From Axinella damicornis (taxonomy: Eukaryota; Porifera; Demospongiae; Axinellida; Axinellidae): a stretch of DNA of 64,000 nucleotides. Of this stretch, positions 21,817-32,400 are shown one piece after another (within the stretch, counting starts at the first letter, position 1; every line of letters begins with the position of its first letter). Position numbers and translations under genes: made by a program. The notes under the pieces were generated by a model, which saw only the letters and a list, made by a program, of their open reading frames with translations, was not told the origin of the DNA and searched no databases. The stretch is from NCBI GenBank assembly GCA_963931865.1, contig OZ007506.1:6899393-6963392 (forward strand). The letters run 5' to 3'.

Positions 21817-24098
21817 AATTTGAAGACGCCTCGTAACTTGTTCTTCCAGCTCAGCCGGCGCCAGACAGTAAACTCTGTTCCAATTAACCAATGTCATATG
21901 ATCTGTGACGTCACGATAATATTAGAACATCGTGGATCGATCGTGTGACAGACAGTTGAACTTGAAGTATAATTTATCTCGTGTTTCAAGCCCCACATTT
22001 CCGTAGAGGTAAACGCGCATAATATGCAGTAAGCTTTTAACATTGTTTAAGGTGTATTGTGATTGCGGTGGGAAGTCATGATACTGTGCTAAGGGAGGTG
22101 ACCTATTCTAAATAATGCTCGCCATGACATGACTTGATTGCTGAAGTGTTCCATGACTCGTGACCAGCAGTCCTCACAGTAAAGCTGAATAGTATGGGGC
22201 CTTGGTCTAATTGCCACTAGTGCCTATCACAAAGTAAGTACACAAAATATCATTCTATACAGTACATGTACTTATACAGGCCCTAACTTAACCCCACCCT
22301 AACCCATGTACATGTATGCATACAGAGAAGAACGTACTGTCACTAATGAGAAGTGTAAGTATAGTGTTCTAACTAGAACCAGTTGTATATGGTGGTGCTT
22401 CGTCTGAGGTCAAAGCATACATGTACTGTAGTCTATTAGGCACATACGCCGATAACTCTACAGGAAGGAAATAGAACAAGGTGTGCTTAATTTTGAATAA
22501 CATTCCTTGAATAGGAAGTGCGCTTCATTTTGAATTATACAGGGTTTCTTTTTGGGGGGGGGGGGCAACTAACCCTAAACCCCCCCCCCCCCCCTTAGAG
22601 ATTTCAAACCCAGACCCCCTAAATGGCGCACTGCCACACACTATTCAATCGCCCCCCCCCCCCCCCCCCCCCAACTTTCTCTACGTTCTGTTTTGCCCCC
22701 CCCCCCCCCCCCTGTGATATTTTCCCCTGAATTATAGCTCGAAATGAGAGTATGCCGTACTTGTCGCACTTACCAGCAGTGTGGTACTGTACATGTGCAG
22801 TGTACATTTGTAGCTACACGTACTTGTTTATTCAGAGATAGATGCAACCGGAGTCTGAAGTGTCCGGGAGGTGAGAGCGCAAACCGAAGTATCCGCGAGG
22901 TCAGAGCATGCAACCCTAGGATGTTGGGGTCTTGGGAAGTGGCTCCCTCGTAAATGCATTGCGTTTTGAAGGGAATAGTGCAATGTGTTTTACATGTAAT
23001 GTTAGCATCCTCAAACCAATGTGCAATTCACAATCAAAACCAATCCTATATTTACGGTACGCTTCCAACCTTGGACTCCGCAGAGTATTGCCAGAGTCAG
23101 GTTCACTGAAAGCCGAGGTCCCCCTATCAGTCTGCCCTCCACCATGTGCAGGGATGTCGAAATTGTACTGTATTGGTCTTGCTAGAGTGGCGGAGTGTAT
23201 ATGTAGGGCTCGAAAAACTAGGAATTTCCCTTTGACTAATTGGTCGAACACACCAGCATCTCTACATGTACATGCTATGGAGAAAGCTATCCCATCTTGA
23301 TATGCAAGAAATGTACATTTATACCTTGTTTACACGACACAAAACTAACCGATCCGTGCCCAAGATAACCGAACCGTACCGCGCTCGAAACCGTGACGGC
23401 GTGCGTTTATACTACATCAAAAATAACCGTGCTGAATCAATTATTGAGGGCGTGATCGAACACGTGCGCATCAGTATAAGCGCTCTGCAGCTAGCTCTAT
23501 GGCTACCTCGCATTGCGGGAAAGTTTCTCGATCTGCTGTTACGATGTATATGTTCGTTTACAGAACACCGGCAGTCGGAGTAGAATCCACGCCAGGCTGG
23601 GTACGACGTTGTTCATTCAACGCAGAGCAAGGCAACATGCTGTGCTTGTCATACTTCTTTCTCAGCTATTATTGGCTACTCTGAAAGCACCAAGGAGAGA
23701 GTGGGTTCGTCTCAGGTACGTTGTACACTCAGTAAGTGCTCACTGCGGTCATACGGTCTTCGTTAGGTTCTGGTACTGGATTGAGACCGCTAGCGGAACG
23801 GTTCTAACCGTGCTGGCATGGCACGGTTAGGTGGTCCAAGAACGGTTTATTCTAGCACGGTTCAGTACAGTTCAGTTAGCGTTTACACGGCAATTTAATA
23901 ACTGTGCCAAAACCGTACTAAACCGTGCCAGCACGGTTGTTTTGTGTCGTGTAAACGGGGTATTAGTGACCAACCTTAGTTCAGTCGATTAGTCAACTAC
24001 TATAATATTCCCTGTACTTCGTTCAGGCCCTACTAGGGCGATGGTCATTTCATGGATTACTACATGTATGTTCTTTTTTGCAGTGTGTAACTGTAACC
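21817..24098. other. Intergenic region between dioxygenase B and SF1
   Basis: The two genes diverge from here. It contains a partial copy of the dispersed repeat (22436-22535), several poly-C/poly-G runs (22553-22712) and a 641-bp TIR element (23322-23962) ending about 140 bp before the SF1 start. No gene is seen. Both promoters must lie here, but I could not identify core elements with confidence. Confidence 0.6.
23322..23962. mobile_element. 641-bp TIR element with TTA duplication (PIF/Harbinger-like MITE)
   Basis: The left end TACCTTGTTTACACGACAC and the right end, on the other strand TACCCCGTTTACACGACAC, match over ~24 bp with two changes. TTA flanks both ends (23319-23321, 23963-23965), as in PIF/Harbinger elements. 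The subterminal zones are full of AACCGTRC motifs in both orientations, as in many transposase-binding regions. It codes for nothing recognisable. Confidence 0.75.
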
Positions 24099-24896
24099 AT
24101 GGCAACTGGAGCCAATACAACCCCCCTGGGTCCCCTGCACCCTGTGCTAGCTGGGCTAGCTGGCCGGCCAGTGGCACGATCAGAACCACTTTTGCCACAC
24201 CCACCCGGGCATGATGGCAGGGCTTGGAGTTGGTCTTCTCGGTATCGGCGGAGGGGGGAGGAGGGAGTAAGGATCCCGAACTGAAGAGGCACTTGGAGGC
24301 TGCTAAGAGAGCTGCTTCTGCGTTGTTTCCAGGTGTGTGTCTGTGGGGTGTTGGGGGAATGATGTGCACCATATCCATATGCATACATTGTACATGTACA
24401 TGTACAGTGTACATTACATGGATACTATAGCAGTAATGTGCGTGCGGGGGGGGGTCTACAGTGTACGTACATGTATTGTTGTGTGTCCAGAGATCAATGG
24501 TATCACACCACTTGATCATGTTGTTGTACACTGCATTTGGGGGGAGGGAGGGAGGGGGGGGGGGGGGGGGGGGGTGGGGGGGGGGGGGGGGGGGGCATTT
24601 GCCCCCTCTTGAGTCTTTGCTGCCCCTATTTGAAAGATACAAGTACATGTATGTACAATGTATGTACAATGTATGTACATTTATGCAAGCAACTCATGCC
24701 TCCCCCCCCTTACTTCACCACGCTACTATTTCGTCCCCCCTTGAAACTGCAACACTGACTGTAGATATTCAAAACTAGCTGTATACCACTTTCTCATGCG
24801 CACACACACCAATACACACTCATACACCAATACACACTCATACACACGCACACTCATACACACACACACTCATGCACACATACACACATGCACACT

Positions 24897-24956
<60 letters not shown>

Positions 24957-26424
24957 TACACACACATCTGCGCAGATGAGCCAGCTAAGAAAAAAGCGGA
25001 GGAGTCGCTGGGGCAGTGAGGACACCAAGTCTGTCATTCCTGGTCTCCCGACCGTCCTCCCTGCCAACATGACAGAGGACCAACAGAAGTTGTACATCAG
25101 TAAGTAGAACAAACTACTGTTCATCTTTCTCAACTTAGACCAGGTTGCTAGTTGACACCAAGTTGCTGGTTGGCAGGTTTGGGATGGCACAAGGTTGCTG
25201 GTTAACAGGTTTGGGGATGGCGGCAGGTTGCTGGTTAGTAGGTTTGGCAGGTTGCTGGTTGGCAGGTTCGGGATGGCACCAGGTTGCTGGTTAGCAGAAG
25301 ATTCGGGATGGCACCAGGTTGCTGGTTGGCAACAGGTTGCTACATGTAGGTTCCTGTTTGTCAGGTTTAGGATGGCACCTGGTTGCTGGTTGGCAGGTTC
25401 AAGGATGGCACCAGGTTGCTGGTTGGCATGGCTGGTTGGCAGGTTGCTGGTTGGCATGGCCACCAGTTGCAGGTTCGGGATGTCACCAGGTTGCTGGTTA
25501 GCAGGTTTGGGATGGTGGCAGGTTTGAGATGGCACCAAGTTGCTGGTTGGCAGGTTCGGGATGGCACCAGGTTGCTGGGCTAGCAGGTTTGGGATGGCAG
25601 GTTAGGATGGCACCAACAGGTTTGGGGGTGGTGCTGGTTGCTGGTCGGCAGGTTTGGGATGGTGCAGGATGTTGGATGGATCAAGGAACGAGACTAGCAT
25701 TACAGTGTGTGAGGTGGTACCAGTTTGCTGCTTGCAAACCTGCCATCCAGCTTTTCAACACTGTACGAGGCCTGGAAGCAAAACACACAAATGACATTGT
25801 CATAGTACATGTATCATATACAATGTACATGGTTGTAAAGTATAGCGTGACCACCATGACTTCAGTGTGGTGTTTGCTTTGTCTGCAGTGCACCTCAAGA
25901 TTGAGGAGATCGGACGGATGTTGAGAACTGGTGACCTTGGAATTCCTCCCAACCCTACTGACAGGTGACCAGCTGTCTGCCGTGTTTGTGCTTTGTGTGT
26001 ATTGAATATGCTGTGGAATATATTCTGTATGCAGTATATACATGTACAAGTACATGTACATGGTTATGAAAAATTGTGTGGAGTATACTGTTCCTCCCTT
26101 CTCCCTCCCCTCCCTCCCTCCCTCCTCCCTCCCTCCCTCCCTCCCTCCCTCCCTCCCTCCCTCCCTCCCTCCCTCCCTTCCTCCCTCCCTCCCTCCCTCC
26201 TTCCCTCCCTCCCCCCCTCTCCTCCCCTCTCCTCCCCTCCTCCACTCCCCCTCCCTCCATCCCCCCTCCAGGTCTCCCTCTCCTGAGCCAATCTACAGCC
26301 ATGATGGTAAACGTTTGAACACCAGGGAGGTGAGAGTACGGAAGAGGTTGGAGGACGAGAGGCATGACTTGGTACAGCAGGCCGTCAAGTTGAGTGCGGA
26401 GTACAAGCCACCAACTGACTACAA
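24099..26424 (+). CDS. SF1: SF1 exons 1-4: U2AF-ligand motif, SPSP motif and helix-hairpin domain
   Basis: Exon 1 starts [11 protein letters not shown], close to the vertebrate SF1 N terminus, and ends phase 0 at a GTAAGG donor. Exon 2 gives [13 protein letters not shown], where the Trp is the residue that inserts into the U2AF65 UHM pocket in known SF1 proteins. Exon 3 gives [12 protein letters not shown]. Exon 4 gives [20 protein letters not shown]; the two SP serines correspond to the tandem SPSP phosphorylated in SF1. The segment between MATGAN and KKRRSRW is longer than in vertebrates and Pro/Arg-rich, so an unseen alternative exon structure is possible. Confidence 0.85.
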
Positions 26425-29400
26425 GTGAGTGGGCTGTGTACCAAACCAATCGATAGTATTGTGATAAGTGATGTCACGATAATTCATGTCAATGAGATAT
26501 AACCAATTAGCATACAGTGCTAGGGCTGAGTGATTTTCCAACATCATGATCATTATATCCAATTTTCGATTATATCACGATTATGACGATTTTGAACAAA
26601 CTTGATTTGCTAAGCACTCTGTGAGAATGTTGAGAACGGGGCTGGCAATCAAATTTGTTGTGCATGTAGGCCTTAGGGTACTTAGTAAATTAATTAAGTC
26701 TCCAAGTTTGAAGCCTAAAGGATATTTAGATTGGCAGCACCCAAATTGTCTCTTTGTTACACATGGGGGGGGGGGGGGGGGGGGGGGGGGGACATGCATA
26801 ACATACATGTATGAGAAAATGTTTGGTGCCCTCTAACTGCCAAACTAAACAAGATTTAGGCTTCAAACTTGGAGACTTTACTTTACCACCCTAATAATTA
26901 CATTGTACATGCACAAAAAGGCAATCATGTTGCCAGCCCCCTAGAAATGTTCTGGTGGGCTCTATTTAGACTTATGAAAATGTTCCATTATTCCAGTTGA
27001 GCTAAGAAATTCAATTGATGTGACGTCACATCCGGTTGCTCTTTTGCAGCCACGGTAACTATTGCAGTGAAGGGTGAAATCGGCAGATGGGCAGTTTGAA
27101 ATGTGCGCATGACTAAACCTATTACACAGTTTAAATGACCATGGTGGTGAACAAGAGACGTGGCATTAAAAATGGTGTGTGAAGAGTGAGAATCCGTTGA
27201 ACGAGAATGGTGCAGTACATTGTATGCAAAAGCCAAAGCCATTACTGTCGTGCCAGATTTTGCCGGTCACATGTCACTCGCGGTCCCATGCCTCGACCTC
27301 TATGGAATTCCAAAGTGGACAAAATTGTGTCGCAGAAATAAACATCTTGCTGTGTTAAAAATGCACAAAAACACTATGCTATGGTGCAAAACGTAGAGAA
27401 GTCATGCTCAAAATGCAGAGATGTCATGCTCAAAACGCAGAGAAGTCATGCTCAAAACGCAGAGAAGTCATGCTCAAAACGCAGAGAAGTCATGCTCAAA
27501 ACGCAGAGAAGTCATGCTCAAAATGCAGAGACGTCATGCTCAAAACGCAGAGAAGTCATGCTCAAAATGCAGAGACGTCATGCTCAAAACGCAGAGAAGT
27601 CATGCGCAAAATGCAGAAACGTCATGCTCAAAACGCAGAGAAACATCATGCTCAAAATGCAAACGCAACATTACAAATGTATGTATTTACGGTACAGTAC
27701 GTGTTCTATTTAATTCCCACTGAAGTTAGTATGTCGGAACTACGTGAAGGTACTCGTGATCTGGATTCGTTCTGGCCCACAGTTATGAGCATCTGTGCGC
27801 AGCTCGAGCGCCACTACAACACGGACGACTTGTCTTTAGCTGAGCAGCTGATCCTGAGAGCAGAGGAATGCACTAGTGTCCTCAGGGCCATCTACGGAAC
27901 AAGCCGTTAGCGACAGTACGTTAGCATCGTATACTCCCCGAACATTCCTGCATACCACTGTGAATCTCATTAGCATGCTGCCCGTGCGCACTAGCTTCTG
28001 CGCTGCCGGATCGGACCTTGCGTCCAGCGTTTCTGCTGGTTCCAGTAGTTCTACTTGTTCCTGCTGGTTCCAGTGGTTCTGCTGGTTCCAGTGGTTCTGC
28101 TGGTTCCAGTGGTTCTGCTGGTTCCAGTGGTTCTGCTGGTTCCAGTGTTTCTGCTGGTTCCAGTGGTTCTGCTGGTTCCAGTGGTTCTGCTGGTTCCAGT
28201 GGTTCTGCTGGTTCCAGTGGTTCCAGTGGTTCTGCTGGTTCCAGTGGTGCTGCTGGTTCCAGTGATTCTGATGGTTCCAGTGGTTCTGATGGTTCCAGTG
28301 GTTCTGCAGGTTCCAGTGGTTCTGCTGGTTCCAGTGGTTCTGCTGGTTCCAGTGGTTCTGCTGGTTCCAGTGGTTCTGCTGGTTCCCGTGGTTCTGCTGG
28401 TTCCAGTGGTTCTGCTGGTTCCAGTGGTTCTGCTGGTTCCAGTGGTTCTGCTGGTTCCAGTGGTTCTGATGGTTCCAGTGGTTCTGCAGGTTCCAGTGGT
28501 TCTGATGGTTCCAGTGGTTCTGCAGGTTCCAGTGGTTCTGCCGGTTCCAGTGGTTCTGCTGGTTCCAGTGGTTCCAGTGGTGCTGCTGGTTCCAGTGGTT
28601 CTGATGGTTCCAGTGGTTCTGATGGTTCCAGTGGTTCTGCTGGTTCCAGTGGTTCTGCAGGTTCCAGTGGTTCTGCTGGTTCCAGTGGTTCTGCTGGTTC
28701 CAGTGCATGGTTCCAGTGGTTCTGCAGGCTCCAGTGGTTCTGCATGCTGGTTCCAGTGGTTCCAGTGGTTCTGCTGGTTCCAGTGGTTCTGCTGGTTCCA
28801 GTGGTTCCGGTGGTTCTGCTGGTTCCAGTGGTTCTGCTGGTTCCAGTGGTTCTGCTGGTTCCAGTGGTTCTGCTGGTTCCAGTGGTTCTACTGGTTGCAG
28901 TGGTTCTGCTGGTTCCAGTGGTTCCAGTGGTTCTGCTGGTTCCAGTGGTTCCAGTGGTTCTGCTGGTTCCAGTGGTTCTGCTGGTTCCAGTGGTTCTGAT
29001 GGTTCCAGTGGTTCTGCTGGTTCCAGTGGTTCTGCAGGTTCCAGTGGTTCTGCTGGTTCCACCGGTTCCAGTGGTTCTGATTGTTCCAGTGGTTCTGCTG
29101 GTTCCAGTGGTTCTGTTGGTTCCACCGGTTCCAGTGGTTCTGATTGTTCCAGTGGTTCTGCTGGTTCCATCGGTTCTGATTGTTCCAGTGGTTCTGCTGG
29201 TTCCATCGGTACTGGCTCCAGTGGTTCTACTGGTTGCAGTGGTTTGGACTTCTAGTGCATGCATGGTTTTGCTGCATGGGTGTAGCTATTGTTGGTAATC
29301 TGTTGCAATTGCAATTGGCCAGTTCATAAATTTAGAGACATTAAAGCAAACAATGACAAAGCAGTCTACAGCATCAGAAAATTGAAATCCACGTGCTAAG

Positions 29401-32400
29401 GAGTGACAGAGTGATAGGATTTATGACATGCTCAGTTTTATTACTACAAAATAATATGTTATGAAACCAAAGTACAGCTGCTACATACAGAAGGATGAGG
29501 GTTCAGAGTTGAAGTGACACAAGATATATGAACCCACACATTGCACCTTGTGCATTGCAGCCACTCAATGTCTTCCGTCTGCTCTTCATCATCTTCTCTG
29601 AGGCAAACTGAACATAGCCTGATATCGACACCTAGTATTTCCTTTGCTTGAAGAGTCAGTGCTGTTGATGGCTTTGTAAGAGAGCTTGACTTTGCTCTTT
29701 TATTTTGGTTGAGTGGTAACGCACTTGTATCTCCATTCGAGCATTAGGAGCTGGCCTCTTTCGACAGGGTAGTGCTTGCTGTGGCACTTCAGGGCGGAGA
29801 GCCTTCAAGATGCTGATTGCACTGCTAAGGTGTCGTGATGCAGTTTGGAGACCATCCACACTATGTATTGATTTAGCAAGTACAAGTACTTCATTGGCTT
29901 TGCTGACTACCAACTGCCGCTGAATGTCTGTAGAAGGTGTTTTGTGCAGAATGTGGTTCAAGGACTCATCTGACACCTGTGGAGCAGGTGTGCTTGTGCT
30001 GGATGAGGTCTCAGGATGGTCTGTCTCCAACTCTTGTCCAACTGTAGTTTGATTCATGTGTGTGAGATGCATGTGCTTGCATGCCGTATTATGCAATGCA
30101 TAGTCAACACTAGAGTTGGGCGATATTGAAATTTTACTGACGATATATTGTCTGACTTAAATATTATGTTGCAACTAAATATCTCATAATAGTGTACACT
30201 GCCCAAAGCTGAAACCTTACAAATTTTACAAAGCCAAGCATGAACAAGTCTGTTTACAAGGTGTGAAAAAAAGTTTACAAAGGTATCAAGAGAGGTTCCT
30301 AGACAAGAAAACCAGCATATTCACTTTGCCTGGCTTGAGTGCTGACCTCTTCTGTGTTACCACAAGCCCAGAATTACTAAACAACCTTTCAGAGGCTGAG
30401 CTACTTGCACAGTGGAGCGGCTGTATTTTTCGCTACGAGCGATTGCGGGATGGATGGCTGTCCACTGCCCTCCCCTCCCTCCATGTTCTTGGCCTTCCTT
30501 GGTTTCCTGCCATCTTTAATGGCGCTGTACTCCTTGGCATGTGCTGTTCGAAGGTGCGAAAATAAGTTGGAAGTGTTCGATCCCCGGGTGCGGACTTTCC
30601 GATAGCAGAGGCGGCAGACTGCTAGTTCTTCGTTGACTGGCTTTCCGTCCCTGTCAGGCTCAAACCCGAAGTGCGTCCAAGCCACTGAGATAGAGTTTGG
30701 CTTTTTAACTAGGTCCTGCACTACACTCTGCACTGCACTCATCTCTTTACGATCGGTACCCGCAAAAACTAAAAGCTACCACGTGTTCGTACCGGAAGTC
30801 AATTATTGCATACCGCATACGCGTATACGGTGAGTAACCGGAAACGATAGACCGGTACTAGCTGTAAAGGGTTCGATAACTAAACGATATTTGGAACATA
30901 TCGTCAGCGAGCAAAATACCGGTATATCGCCCAACTCTAGTCAACACATGTGCAAGTGTATGTATACGCACATACCTTGCACATGCACTTATGATCGGTC
31001 TGCGCTTCAACCACATGGACTGCATGTGGATTTGACTGTGACTGCACTTCCCATGTTTTTTCTGACCGCAGAGTAGGGCTTACTCCGCTTGATAACATTT
31101 GTTCTGCTTTCTTGTGGCGCTTGTTTAGCTCAGCGGCTCTGTGTGAAATTTTCCCTTTGTGAATCTTTTGAAGTCGCTCAAATCCTTTGTCACGTGCTAC
31201 TTTCAAAATGATGCTGATGAGGTGATCCAAGCGACGATTTTGTTTGCCCTCAAGATAAACTACTTTCAGCAAGCGGTGAAATGACTCAAGGTGCATGTTT
31301 GTATTCACAATGGTTCCAATCCTGTGGCAAGTTGCCCACTGACCAAACCTTAATGCATAAGTTCCTCGAAAGTAGTCAAAGAAGTGTGAATGGTTGGCCA
31401 TACAAGAATTGCTGTAGCAGGACATTACACTTCATCTTGTCTGGTTCTGAGAGAAGCAATCGCAACTGGTGGTAGACAAGAGCTCTACTTTCTGCATCAC
31501 CAATGTGCTCCTGGAGTGCTTTCCGCCATGCCCGATCAACATGCCATGTGCAGAGGAGCTTTGTTGTGTTGTTGGCGCCATATGTAGCAGCCCAAGCATT
31601 CCAATACTGTTGGGCATCATCACTCATGAAGTACTCTGGCTTTAGGTCACCTGATCTGAGTCTCAATTGCTCCAGGAAGAGTGAGAGAGTGTTGGTGTCC
31701 TCTCTGTTGCTTATGGCCCAGGCAACAGGCACTCCTTCTCCAAATTCGTCCACAACAAGGACAGTGATAAGTAGAAAGTCGTACATGTTTGTGGAATGTG
31801 TGGCATCAATGCAGATGACTTTGCTGCCGAATGCTTGAATCATTTCAAGTTGAAATTCCGTCTGAATACAAAGAAGAAAGTCTTCCTTTTCCAGTTTGCC
31901 ATCGTCTTCACCCTGTTGTTTGAAGTACAACGTAGGATTGAACTCCATAGGGTTGCGTAACTCCATTATCCAGGCACTAACGCTTGAATGGTCATTTGGG
32001 TGCTTCTCGATTCCGCGGATGTTGTACTGGTTTATCACATTTTGCTGGTTTGTAAGGTGTTCACGTTCAAATTCTCCATGGATGGAACCAAGCGTAGCTG
32101 GCCACGCGAACCTTGGACAGGACTAACAGTATATCTTGGGGGGTCGAAGAGAAGCTGCCATAAGTGGGTTCTGAACGCCACGCTCAATGCGACATGTACA
32201 GCCGCTTCTAAAGAAGTCAGCCGACTTTCAGCTGAATGTTCAACCGTTTGTTGAGGTGGTGTTTGCTGAGGTGCTTGTTGAGGTGCTGGCTGAGGTGTTT
32301 GCTGAGGTGTTGGTGGAGGTGTTGGCTGAGACCGAGAGCGGAATAGGCCTGGGAATGCATTTTGCATGTCGGATGCAACACTTTCCTGAGATCTGTATAA

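Larger units (their letters stand above)
29470..32400 (-). pseudogene. MULE transposase with SWIM and PHD zinc fingers, broken
   Basis: Reading leftward: a Pro/Gln-rich leader (to about 32150), [17 protein letters not shown], the core with [15 protein letters not shown] (first acidic residue), [13 protein letters not shown] (second) and [12 protein letters not shown], then [18 protein letters not shown] and [19 protein letters not shown] finger (CTC...ACKH) follows and a PHD-type finger ([23 protein letters not shown]) closes it near 29500. Damage: a frame change near 32080, one near 31400, one near 29660-29690, and an 829-bp insertion (30111-30939) between Asp and Tyr codons in the SWIM motif. 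MULE transposases cut and paste Mutator-type elements; this one cannot be made intact. Confidence 0.85.

Noticed and set aside
25955..26449. Minus-strand ORF of 164 aa over SF1 exon 4
   Set aside because: It is antisense to the SF1 exon and to the CCCT array; composition is Gly/Arg/Glu repeat.
27383..27663. CRISPR array (short regularly spaced repeats)
   Set aside because: Units are contiguous without unique spacers, the locus is eukaryotic, and the inverted partner array identifies it as transposon ends.
27836..29298. Very long ORFs on both strands (up to 456 codons) through the 18-bp minisatellite
   Set aside because: They arise because the repeat unit is a multiple of three without stop codons. 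No start context, splice signals or flanking domain supports a protein.
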